A stretch of 7,597 bases of DNA from Gallionella sp. (GCA_017880945.1 JADGRM010000105.1:1-7597); one strand, 5' to 3'. Positions 1 to 7,097 are shown, counted from the stretch's first letter. Notes: a model not told the origin generated them from the letters alone. Numbers and translations are program-made.

Positions 1-529
1 GCGCGAAAATAACCGCTACTACCTGATTCTGATTGGTAAGCGGTGTGCCGGCGGCGGCAAATGCCTGAAATTGTCCCTCGGTGTCCCAATTCATCAAGCT
101 GGTTTTGGGGTTGTCCTTATAGGTTCCGGAAACCGCATACCACAGGCATTCACCATCGCCGTCGCGCAGTGTGGACAAGTCCAGCGTCTTCCACGGCAGC
201 CTGCCGATGACACTTACATTTTGGGTGCCGCATGGGGGAGCCGCACTGCCTTCCGTACTGCCACTTGTATCCGGGCAGGGCAGATAACCGAATACCTGGC
301 CACTGTGGGTGCCGTCGTAGGTGATGGCAAAACCGATCAGCGCGTCCTTGGCCTGTGCCAGCGCGGCGGCAGTTTTTTCCTGGCGCGCAATTTTAACCGT
401 GGATGAAGTCAACGAATTCACCAGCACAGCGGCAATGCCCACTACCAATATCACCAGCATAATCATCAACGCTGCGCCGCGCTGTCTGCAGCGGCCATGC
501 TTGAAAGAGGCAATGCGTTTGGTTGGCAT
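1..529 (-). CDS. Prepilin-like protein with GspK/MshP/PilX-type N-terminus (partial, 3' end missing)
   Basis: I translated this frame by hand; it starts at ATG 529 and stays open to the left edge (176 codons), so the C-terminus is missing. Residues 1-18 form a class III (prepilin peptidase) leader ending in RQRG, with cleavage expected after G18. A hydrophobic helix follows (about 19-40, AALMIMLVILVVGIAAV). Position +5 of the mature protein is Ile, not the Glu of major pilins; this is typical of GspK/MshP-like minor subunits. The globular part carries a YLPCPD motif (C85), PPCG (C100), GRLPWKTL (109-116) and LRDGDGECLWYAV (C128). I recall similar motifs in poorly characterised betaproteobacterial prepilin-like proteins. 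The start lies three bases after the stop of the upstream mshK-like gene and has no clear Shine-Dalgarno, which suggests translational coupling. It is probably a minor pilin or tip/initiation component inserted in the inner membrane; a specific role is inference. Confidence 0.8.
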   Translation of the reverse strand, partial: MPTKRIASFKHGRCRQRGAALMIMLVILVVGIAAVLVNSLTSSTVKIARQEKTAAALAQAKDALIGFAITYDGTHSGQVFGYLPCPDTSGSTEGSAAPPCGTQNVSVIGRLPWKTLDLSTLRDGDGECLWYAVSGTYKDNPKTSLMNWDTEGQFQAFAAAGTPLTNQNQVVAVIFA

Positions 530-532
530 GGA

Positions 533-943
533 TTATGGATTGGGCGTGTCTTGTTGTTTCAGCGTATCAGGTTTTGGCGTATCCGGCCTGGTCGTATTCG
601 GGTTGGCGGATGGATTCAGCAACACGCGCTGACCAACTTTGAGTTTGACCGATTTGTTTTGCCCGGGTAGCGGAACCGGTACGCTTTCCGGTGTCTTCTC
701 GTCGCTGCGCCCGACCGCCTGGGGCACGCCGTTGATCCACGCGGTACGTTTACCGCCATGCATTTGCACGATACCGTTCAGCTCGAGTGCGCGGGCATTG
801 CCGTCTGGACGTGCCTCGCGCGCATAATTGTAGTCCATCTGTGCGCGTTGTTCCGGGGTGAAAAAAAGCCGTCCCAGTTCTTCCGCGTTAGCCGCGGCGG
901 GAAGCATCAAGCTAAACCAGCAGATGTTGAGCAGCGTTCTCAT
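533..943 (-). CDS. Small exported pilus-assembly accessory protein, MshK/PilP position
   Basis: A 136-residue protein. I chose ATG 943 rather than the upstream ATG at 988. From 943 the protein begins with a clean Sec signal peptide (MRTLLNICWFSLMLPAAANA, cleavage before EEL), and the ATG overlaps the stop of the PilO-like gene as ATGA (940-943). The mature part has a motif LGRLFFTPEQR (23-33), then a small domain with LNGIVQ and AWINGVPQ, a charged/proline linker, and KLKVGQRVLL. The tail is low-complexity, rich in Pro, Asp, Thr and Asn, with repeated PDT units. LNGIV...WING resembles the small beta domains of PilP/GspC-like and MshK-like periplasmic proteins, but I see no lipobox cysteine such as PilP has. 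By position after the PilO-like gene it is probably the MshK-equivalent periplasmic partner of the alignment complex. The function is inferred mainly from context. Confidence 0.8.
   Translation of the reverse strand: MRTLLNICWFSLMLPAAANAEELGRLFFTPEQRAQMDYNYAREARPDGNARALELNGIVQMHGGKRTAWINGVPQAVGRSDEKTPESVPVPLPGQNKSVKLKVGQRVLLNPSANPNTTRPDTPKPDTLKQQDTPNP
539..592 (-). repeat. Short degenerate PDT-repeat tail of the mshK-like gene
   Basis: The 3' end of the mshK-like gene encodes RPDTPKPDTLKQQDTP. Two adjacent units are 15 bases (five codons) apart (GATACGCCAAAA and GATACGCTGAAA), and a third, less regular unit has QDT. This is a low-complexity, proline-rich tail likely to be disordered in the periplasm. 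Its length may vary between strains by slippage or recombination; that is inference only. Confidence 0.5.
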
Positions 944-1554
944 TGCGGGGCATTCCGGTTTTTCAACGTGATCCAGCCGCCGCTGCATTCGGCTTTGATA
1001 TGTGTAGCCATGGGCGCGGCAGCATCCTCTGCAATGTCGTTCCGTTGCAGCGTACAGCCTTCAAGTTGATACTGGCCCTTGATCTGGCTGCGCAGTGCGG
1101 CAAAGAAAGCCAAAAGTTGACCTTCATGCAGCAAATCGAATTGCAATTTCATCTCGCTGTAGTGAATGTTGAAGCTGCCACTGTCTATCGCGGGTTGCGG
1201 CGCATAGATTTTTTGCGGGGCGATGTTGTAGCGAAAATCGATGGCCAGATTTAGCCGGCGGAGTTTTTCCAGGCCCTCTATCCAGTCCAACCTATGCTCG
1301 TCGCCGATGATATTTTGTTCTTCCAGTGCGCCATATTCGGTAGCATAAACAGACAGGTTTTCCTGGTCTTGGCGCGCTGCCGTTAAACGACTGCGTGCGT
1401 CATTCAACTGGCGTTGTGCGGTGCGCAAGTTTAGTTCATTATGGTCCGAATATTGGCTGCTGATATATAAAATGAAGCTGCTCAATAGTGCCGATGCGCA
1501 AATCGCCGCAAGGCTCCAGCGCATCAGCGAGAAGTCGGACTTGGAAAATCTCAT
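940..1554 (-). CDS. PilO/MshJ-like inner-membrane alignment protein
   Basis: A 204-residue bitopic protein. A short basic cytoplasmic N-terminus (1-11) is followed by one membrane segment (about 12-33, rich in Ala, Leu, Ser and Ile), a polar heptad-like stretch likely to be coiled coil (about 38-68), and a periplasmic alpha/beta domain (about 85-200). This is the architecture of PilO, GspM and MshJ, which link the cytoplasmic side of the pilus machine to the periplasm. Two periplasmic cysteines, C167 (LEGCTLQR) and C190 (KAECSGGWITL), could pair. The start has a good ribosome site, GAGG eight bases before ATG 1554. The gap to the upstream GspL-like gene is 13 bases, and the 3' end overlaps the start of the mshK-like gene by four bases. 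Sequence identity to named families is weak by eye, so the call rests on architecture plus gene order. Confidence 0.82.
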   Translation of the reverse strand: MRFSKSDFSLMRWSLAAICASALLSSFILYISSQYSDHNELNLRTAQRQLNDARSRLTAARQDQENLSVYATEYGALEEQNIIGDEHRLDWIEGLEKLRRLNLAIDFRYNIAPQKIYAPQPAIDSGSFNIHYSEMKLQFDLLHEGQLLAFFAALRSQIKGQYQLEGCTLQRNDIAEDAAAPMATHIKAECSGGWITLKNRNAPQ

Positions 1555-1567
1555 GTTGAGAGCCTCA

Positions 1568-3064
1568 TCATGTTGGTGGTCTCCACACCAGTTTCAAAGA
1601 AAAACCGAGTTCATTTTCATGTGCTTCGCGATTGTCGGCAAGGCTGCCGCCGGGGCTGACATCAAGCGGTTTGGTAAGGATGGTCACTTGATAACCGCGC
1701 GTGCTTAACTCGAGCTGGAAGCGATCCAGATACACCAGCGCGGCGCGATAGTCATTGTCGAAACCCTGCAAATCTCCCTTAAGGGTAATGACCTGGGCGG
1801 GAACGTCGGCCAGGGTGTTGCTTGCAACCGGTTCCGTTGCATTGCCATGCCAACCCAGGTTTTTTAATTTGATTTGCGGAAAACCATCGAGCACCTTGCT
1901 GAGCGGCATCAGGATGGTTTTTGGAACAGGCGCGTATTGATGGAGCTTGCGCATGATGGTTGCGCCTGACTTCATGTCCGCAGCCGGGGCGTGTGTGCCG
2001 GGAAAGCTCTGCGTGATCTGGTGCGCTTCTTTCAGTAAGCGTTGTGTCTGTATTTCGAAAGATTCGGTTTTATCCACGCTGTTTTCGCTGCTTTGCCAGA
2101 CGGTTGCCGTCGCCCAAAACGCGCTGGCAAGCAACAGCACGCCAGCGCTCCAGTTGAGCGCGTTGTGCAATTGCCACAACGTGTGGTAACGGGTGTGCTC
2201 AGCGCTGGCGTAATCTGTTTTTGGACGGCTGGCGGCCAGTTGATGCAGGAAGATTTGGCTGGCATCCGAGTTGGTGAAGCGGTCGTCGATTTTGAGTTGC
2301 TTGCCGATTTCTTCAATATCTGCGAATTCATAACGCATATCCGGGTCATCGGGTAATTTATCCTGCAGTTTGTTTCGGTCATCTGCATGGCACAGGATGA
2401 GCACATCGAGGATTTGTCCCGACGGAAGCAAGCTCAGGCTCTTCAAATATTGATAAGTGCGGGCAAGTTCTTTTACGACGGCATCATGGAATGTCAGCTC
2501 GGCATGAACGGGAGTCAGCCGGGAAATTTGCAAATGATGTTCACTGAAATAGGTTTGGCGCAACCCGGAAAATTTTTCCCAGGAAATCAGCAACAAGTGG
2601 TCAGAAGGATGATCTTTGACCAGCGGTGCGCTGATCTGCGGCACAGAATAAATTCCTGCCAGCGGAGTTTGCCTGGCCAGCATGATGTTCAGCCAGGGCG
2701 TGATGAGCGAAGGGTTGGTCAATGCCGAGAACAACACGTCATCGTCGCGTCGTCCGGTCTTCTGGCGTTGCAGCAGCGTGGCTTGATGGAAAGGGGTGCC
2801 ACGATAGAACTGATCGAACTTGCGGTGCAATAGTGCAGTTCGGTTACCTCCGGTCAAGTGCGGGATGATTTCATGACGGAAATCCTCCTCGATCAGATCG
2901 GTCAACAAGTACGTCGGGCACTTTGCCGTTTGCAGGAAAGATGCAAAACTGTCTCGTCCGTCCGGGGTGTCGGCGAAGTCGTGTTGCAGGGCGATCTTGC
3001 CGCCTGCCATGAGCTGTGCATGCAGGCGATTGGCACTCAGGAATAGCAGCAGAGCGTATTTCAT
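1568..3064 (-). CDS. GspL-like protein: PilM-like cytoplasmic domain joined to PilN-like membrane/periplasmic domain (MshI position)
   Basis: A 498-residue protein. Residues 1-290 are soluble and begin with alternating beta strands (YALLLFLSANRLHAQL, then GGKIALQHDF), as in the RNase H/actin-like fold of PilM and GspL. A notable stretch is YLLTDLIEEDFRHEIIPHL (52-70), followed by LLHRKFDQFYRGTPF (78-92). One membrane segment follows (about 302-323, WSAGVLLLASAFWATATVW), then a helical linker and a periplasmic alpha/beta domain (about 370-495) like PilN/GspL C-termini. I see no DxGxxxIK- or DxGxxxT-type phosphate loops, so ATP binding is doubtful, as in GspL. The start overlaps the stop of mshG (TGATG, one shared base), with AAGGTG at 3073-3078 as ribosome site. 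The N-terminal MKYALLLFL resembles a signal peptide but fits the first beta strand better. It probably recruits or couples the ATPase to the PilO-like and MshK-like proteins; this is inference from family and context. Confidence 0.85.
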   Translation of the reverse strand: MKYALLLFLSANRLHAQLMAGGKIALQHDFADTPDGRDSFASFLQTAKCPTYLLTDLIEEDFRHEIIPHLTGGNRTALLHRKFDQFYRGTPFHQATLLQRQKTGRRDDDVLFSALTNPSLITPWLNIMLARQTPLAGIYSVPQISAPLVKDHPSDHLLLISWEKFSGLRQTYFSEHHLQISRLTPVHAELTFHDAVVKELARTYQYLKSLSLLPSGQILDVLILCHADDRNKLQDKLPDDPDMRYEFADIEEIGKQLKIDDRFTNSDASQIFLHQLAASRPKTDYASAEHTRYHTLWQLHNALNWSAGVLLLASAFWATATVWQSSENSVDKTESFEIQTQRLLKEAHQITQSFPGTHAPAADMKSGATIMRKLHQYAPVPKTILMPLSKVLDGFPQIKLKNLGWHGNATEPVASNTLADVPAQVITLKGDLQGFDNDYRAALVYLDRFQLELSTRGYQVTILTKPLDVSPGGSLADNREAHENELGFSLKLVWRPPT

Positions 3065-4266
3065 CAGAATTTCACCTTGCCGATGAGGTCGTAGATGGGT
3101 GAGAGCACTGACAGCATTACCCAGGCTAGCAAGGCGCCCAGCACGATGGTCATGGTCGGTTCGATCATGACCTGAACTTTTTTGATGGAATTTTTCACGT
3201 CGCGATCATAAAAATAACTGACATTGAGCAGCGCTTTATCCAGCGAGCCGGTGGCTTCGCCGACCTTGAGCATGCGGATCACCAGCGGGGGAAACATGCC
3301 GGTATTCTGAAAGCTTTGGGTAAGATTTTTGCCGGATTCAATTTCGCGCGTGACATCTTCAAGGCTCTTGGCTACGGCAAGGTTGTTGACCACGTCACGC
3401 GAGTTGGAGATGCAGTCGAGAATGGTGATGCCGGAGCCATACATCATCGCAAAGGTGTTGGCGAAACGCGCCAGAATGATTTTTCGCAAAATCGGACCGG
3501 TGACCCATAAATCCAGTTTGAGCTGGTCGAATTTGAAGCGCATCTCCGGGCTGGAGCTGATGATCAGCTTGCCCGCGATGGGCAGGATGACAGGCACGGC
3601 GAGCAATACGTACCAGTAATTGACGAAGAAGGATGAGGTGGCTAGCAGCATGCGCGTCTGGATGGGAATTTCCTGGCCCATGCCTTTGATGAAGCTGACC
3701 AGTTGCGGCACCAGGTAGATCATCAGGAAAAATGTGATTGCGACCACGATGGTGCCGACAAAAGCCGGGTAGAGCATGATGGTCTTGGCATGCGAGGACA
3801 TTTCGTCCTGCCATTTCAGCGATTCGGTGATGTGCAGGAACACCTCGGGCAAGCGCCCGCTTTCTTCACCGGCATAGGTCAAACTGATGAAGATTTTATC
3901 GAACGCATCGGGATGCAGTGCCATTGCCTGAGAAAGTTTTTTGCCGCCTTCGATGGATTCGACCAGATTGGCGATGATTTCACGGAAATGCGGATCGTTC
4001 ATCGTGTCGCGCAAATCGGCAAGGCTTTCCAGTAAAGGTACGCCGGCGCGGGTGAGTTGTTCGAGATTGAAAAAGAAGGTGATCAGCTCGGTGCGCTTGA
4101 TTTTGCTGCGCCCAAAGCCCACCCTGCCTCGGTCTACTTTGGCATCGATCAGGTCCAGGCCGCCGCGTTTCAGCCGCAGCTCCAGATCCACCTGATTGGC
4201 GGCATCCTGCAGGCCTTTATGGGTCTTGCCCAGATCATCCACTGCCCGATAGGAATAGAGTGCCAT
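3064..4266 (-). CDS. mshG: MshG: GspF/PilC-family inner-membrane platform protein
   Basis: A 400-residue protein of normal GspF/PilC length. It has a short N-terminal segment (MALYSYRAVDDLGK) typical of the family, then two T2SSF repeats: about 64-190 and 265-390. Each repeat shows the family signatures, with GVPLLESL and YAGEESGRLPEVF in the first, and GITILDCI and KVGEATGSLDKAL in the second. Membrane segments are at about 167-189, 214-236 and 368-389. Family members form the inner-membrane base on which the assembly ATPase acts to add pilin subunits. A ribosome site (AAGGA, overlapping the TAA of mshE) lies nine bases before ATG 4266, and the gap to mshE is 11 bases. Its adjacency to an MshE-type ATPase and a MshN-like TPR gene supports MshG rather than GspF or PilC, although these are homologues and the exact system is an inference. 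Confidence 0.93.
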   Translation of the reverse strand: MALYSYRAVDDLGKTHKGLQDAANQVDLELRLKRGGLDLIDAKVDRGRVGFGRSKIKRTELITFFFNLEQLTRAGVPLLESLADLRDTMNDPHFREIIANLVESIEGGKKLSQAMALHPDAFDKIFISLTYAGEESGRLPEVFLHITESLKWQDEMSSHAKTIMLYPAFVGTIVVAITFFLMIYLVPQLVSFIKGMGQEIPIQTRMLLATSSFFVNYWYVLLAVPVILPIAGKLIISSSPEMRFKFDQLKLDLWVTGPILRKIILARFANTFAMMYGSGITILDCISNSRDVVNNLAVAKSLEDVTREIESGKNLTQSFQNTGMFPPLVIRMLKVGEATGSLDKALLNVSYFYDRDVKNSIKKVQVMIEPTMTIVLGALLAWVMLSVLSPIYDLIGKVKF

Positions 4267-4277
4267 TCAGGTTTTCC

Positions 4278-6011
4278 TTAGCCGAGCCGGTCGGTCAGGT
4301 CCACCATGCGGCTGACTTCCGCAAGCGAGGTGATACCCTGCTGGATGCGCCGGATACCGTCCATCGCCAGCGGACGAAATCCCTTGGCGAGTGCGGTTTC
4401 CCTGATTTGGCGGGTGCTGGCGCGATGCGAAACCAGATCGTCCAGGTCGTAATCCATCTTGAGCAATTCCATGATGGTCATGCGTCCACGGTAGCCTTGA
4501 TGGTTGCAGGACTCGCAACCGGCGGCGCGATACAGGGTCACGTCCTGGTTGGCCGAAAGGCCAAGCAGCTTGCGTTCTGGGGCGTCAGGCTGGTATGGGT
4601 ATTTGCATTCCTTGCACAGCACCCGCACCAGACGTTGTGCCACGATGCCGATGATGTTGCCGGCCATGATGTCCGGCAGGATGCCGATGTCGAGCAGGCG
4701 CGGGATCGCGCCGATGGCCGAGTTGGTGTGCAGCGTCGAATAAACCTGATGCCCGGTCATAGCGGCGCGGAACGCCATTTCGGCTGTGGGATGGTCGCGG
4801 ATTTCGCCGACCAGAATGATGTCCGGATCCTGGCGCATCATGGAACGGATGCCGCTGGCGAAATCCATCTTGGCAGATTCGTTCACCGAAGTCTGGCGGA
4901 TCAGCGCGAGCGGATACTCGACCGGGTCTTCCAGTGTCATGATGTTGACCGACTCGGTGTTGATGTGATTCAGCACCGAATAGAGCGTGGTAGTCTTGCC
5001 GCTGCCGGTAGGACCGGTCACCAGCACGATGCCTTCCGGCTTGGCGATGATCATTTTGAGCATGTTGAGCGCGGCATCATCCAGACCAAGCTGATTGAGC
5101 GGCACGATGCCTTTCTGCCGATCCAGAATTCGCAGCACCAGGTTTTCGCCATGCGTGGTGGGATGCGAAGCCACCCGGAAGTCGATCGGTCGTCCGGACA
5201 GGCGCAGCGAGATACGGCCGTCCTGCGGTGCACGGGTCTCGGCGATGTTCATGCTGCTCATCACTTTCAGGCGCACCACCATCGCCGGCCAGAAACTCTT
5301 GTGCAAGCTGCGCACCTGGCGCAGCACGCCGTCGACGCGATAGCGGATGCGCAAAAAACTGTTCTCCGGTTCGAAGTGGATGTCCGAAGCACCGCGCTGT
5401 ACGGCCTCGGTGAGCAGCGCATCGATCAGGCGCACCACCGGCTGGCTGAATTCGTTTACGCCGGACTGCAGCGTCTGGTACTCCATTTCGCCCGGCTCGA
5501 TTTCATGCAGGATGCCGTCGATCGAGAGTTCGAATCCGTAATACTGATCTATCGCGCGCAGGATGTCAGACTCGCTGGCGAGTTGGGTGGATAGTCGATA
5601 TTCATCCTTGAGCAGGGCTCGCACCTGATCCAGCGCGATGATGTTATCCGGATCGGCGACAGCCAAAGTCAGGATGCGGCTGGTCTGATCGACTGACAAG
5701 GGTAATAATTGATAACGGCGCGCAACATCTTTGGGGATCAGACTCAGTGCGGTCGAGTCTATGATGACGGAAGCAAGATCCACGCTTTCCTGGCCGAGAT
5801 TTTCCGACAAGACATCGCGGATGGTCGCTTCCGAAAGGAAGCCAAGCCTGACCAGCAGGCGGCCCAGCGGCTGATGCGTCTTGCCCTGCTCTTGCAGGGC
5901 GATGCGCAACTGGTCGTCGCTGATCACGCCTTTGCCGACCAGTATTTGTCCCAGCGGTTGTTGGGGTTGGTTGCCCGAACCCCGATTTTCAGACAGCTGA
6001 TTTTTTGGCAT
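4278..6011 (-). CDS. mshE: MshE: pilus assembly ATPase (GspE/PilB family) with MshEN c-di-GMP-type N-terminal domain
   Basis: A 577-residue cytoplasmic hexameric ATPase that powers pilus extension. The N-terminus holds two 24-residue MshEN-like motifs, 19-42 (PLGQILVGKGVIS..QLRIALQEQ) and 48-71 (PLGRLLVRLGFLS..), with the usual five-residue spacer; in the family this domain binds cyclic di-GMP. The T2SSE_N region runs to about 155. The catalytic core has DIHFEPE (210-216), Walker A GPTGSGKT (333-340), Asp box TLEDPVEYP (359-367), Walker B DIILVGEIRD (397-406, with E403) and His box STLHTNSA (425-432). A tetracysteine zinc site (C466, C469, C499, C502), as in GspE/PilB, follows. All catalytic motifs are intact. 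Both MshEN motifs start with Pro where the consensus has Arg, and the second ends in Asn rather than Gln, so ligand affinity is uncertain. The start is six bases after the TPR gene and lacks a clear Shine-Dalgarno. Extension rather than retraction is favoured, because PilT lacks the N-terminal domain. Confidence 0.96.
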   Translation of the reverse strand: MPKNQLSENRGSGNQPQQPLGQILVGKGVISDDQLRIALQEQGKTHQPLGRLLVRLGFLSEATIRDVLSENLGQESVDLASVIIDSTALSLIPKDVARRYQLLPLSVDQTSRILTLAVADPDNIIALDQVRALLKDEYRLSTQLASESDILRAIDQYYGFELSIDGILHEIEPGEMEYQTLQSGVNEFSQPVVRLIDALLTEAVQRGASDIHFEPENSFLRIRYRVDGVLRQVRSLHKSFWPAMVVRLKVMSSMNIAETRAPQDGRISLRLSGRPIDFRVASHPTTHGENLVLRILDRQKGIVPLNQLGLDDAALNMLKMIIAKPEGIVLVTGPTGSGKTTTLYSVLNHINTESVNIMTLEDPVEYPLALIRQTSVNESAKMDFASGIRSMMRQDPDIILVGEIRDHPTAEMAFRAAMTGHQVYSTLHTNSAIGAIPRLLDIGILPDIMAGNIIGIVAQRLVRVLCKECKYPYQPDAPERKLLGLSANQDVTLYRAAGCESCNHQGYRGRMTIMELLKMDYDLDDLVSHRASTRQIRETALAKGFRPLAMDGIRRIQQGITSLAEVSRMVDLTDRLG

Positions 6012-6017
6012 GGAGAA

Positions 6018-7085
6018 TTAGTGCGTCAGATCTTCGATACGTTGTGAAATTTGTTTATGATCAAAACCTGCGCTTTGTTGCGGATCCAGCTGCAAGGCGC
6101 GTTGGTAATACTGTGCAGCGGATTTTTTTTGTCCGAGACGATCAAGGCTGATGGCCAAATTAAAAGCCAACTCGGCATTGTCGGGTTCCAACCGGTAGGC
6201 ATTGAAATAGGCTTGTTGCGCCTCTGCCCAGCGGGCTTGTTCGGCATACCGGTTGCCTAGCGCAAAATGCAAGGCCGATGAATCCGGTTGTTCATTTAGC
6301 AAGATTTTCAAACGGCTTTCGCGGTTGTCATCGGTGGTCAAAGCGGACATGCCGGCATTGGCCACGGCATTGCGCGGATCGAGTGACAATGCCTGCGCGT
6401 AATAGTGCACTGCCAGGCTATCTTCGCTACGGCGTTGCGCGATGACGGCCAGTCCGAGTATTGCGTCGATATTGAGTTCATCCAGCTTGAGCACCTCGTG
6501 ATACAACTGTTGGGCCTGCTCGAATTTCCCGCTGCGATAAGCAAGATAGGCATTATTGAGTATTGGATCAATAGGCTCGTCCTGATGCTGCTCGACAAGC
6601 ACCGGATTGTCTTTGCGTGATCTGGGTGTTTTAGCCGCTGGATGTACGGTATGCGCGAGTCGTGCAATGCTGGCAGGCTTTGGCCACGCTGCTTGTGGCG
6701 AAACGATTTCAGGAACCAGATTATTTTGCGGCGGTGTTGTAGCAAGTACCGGTTTGGCAGGCCGTGCGGCGGCGATTGGTTGCGGCTGCTGGGTGGCATA
6801 CCACACATACCCGGCTCCTGCGGTGAGTAATAAGACCGTACCGCCCATGGCGATCAGCAGGTTGCGATTGATGCTTGCGCGTGCAAGTGGCGATGCAGGG
6901 GATTTTGCGCTGAACAGGTTTTGCCCGGCGACGCGGGCATGGTCGGTCGAAGCAGCGACCGCAGCAGAGGGTGCTGCGTCCGGGAGTGTTTCCAGGCTGA
7001 GTTCAAGTCCTGAATGGCTACCATCCCCGCCCTGCGCGGATTTGGCTTGCTGCGATTTTTTGCGGGCATCTAATAACAGGCTCAT
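6018..7085 (-). CDS. mshN: MshN-like single-pass membrane protein with periplasmic TPR repeats
   Basis: A 355-residue protein. The cytoplasmic N-terminus begins MSLLLDARKKSQQAK, a short amphipathic lead resembling the LLLEALKKAE-type starts of several pilus and secretion accessory proteins (recalled resemblance). A disordered Ala/Ser/Pro region follows, then one membrane segment (about 75-97, LLIAMGGTVLLLTAGAGYVWY) and a Pro/Ala-rich periplasmic linker (98-165). TPR-type helical repeats come next, at about 173-238 (NAYLAYRSGKFEQAQQLYHEVL, YYAQALSLDP) and 270-335 (ALGNRYAEQARWAEAQQAYF, YYQRALQLDP). The architecture and the position between a secretin and an MshE-type ATPase match MshN of MSHA pilus systems. 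It probably binds periplasmic partners and bridges the secretin to the inner-membrane machine; no partner can be read from sequence. It starts 12 bases after the secretin stop, with a modest AGAGAG ribosome site. The symbol rests on synteny and architecture. Confidence 0.85.
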   Translation of the reverse strand: MSLLLDARKKSQQAKSAQGGDGSHSGLELSLETLPDAAPSAAVAASTDHARVAGQNLFSAKSPASPLARASINRNLLIAMGGTVLLLTAGAGYVWYATQQPQPIAAARPAKPVLATTPPQNNLVPEIVSPQAAWPKPASIARLAHTVHPAAKTPRSRKDNPVLVEQHQDEPIDPILNNAYLAYRSGKFEQAQQLYHEVLKLDELNIDAILGLAVIAQRRSEDSLAVHYYAQALSLDPRNAVANAGMSALTTDDNRESRLKILLNEQPDSSALHFALGNRYAEQARWAEAQQAYFNAYRLEPDNAELAFNLAISLDRLGQKKSAAQYYQRALQLDPQQSAGFDHKQISQRIEDLTH

Positions 7086-7097
7086 ATTTTAGTCTCT

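Noticed and set aside
71..632. Plus-strand open frames at 71-406 and 321-632
   Set aside because: They are antisense to the prepilin-like and mshK-like genes, which have recognisable leaders and motifs; the plus-strand products have none.
944..988. Upstream ATG at 988 as start of the mshK-like gene
   Set aside because: It would add 15 residues ahead of a clear signal peptide and overlap the PilO-like gene by 49 bases; ATG 943 gives a normal signal peptide and an ATGA coupling overlap.
3017..3064. Signal peptide at the N-terminus of the GspL-like protein (MKYALLLFLSANRLHA)
   Set aside because: The segment lacks a strong positive n-region, and what follows reads as a continuing beta-sheet domain with a later single membrane helix at 302-323. 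It fits the first strand of an actin-like fold better.
4260..5594. Open frame of 444 codons on the plus strand opposite mshE
   Set aside because: It lies wholly antisense to a gene with intact catalytic motifs. Its His/Ala/Gln-rich translation has no recognisable domain, and it is a typical shadow of codon bias in the opposite strand.
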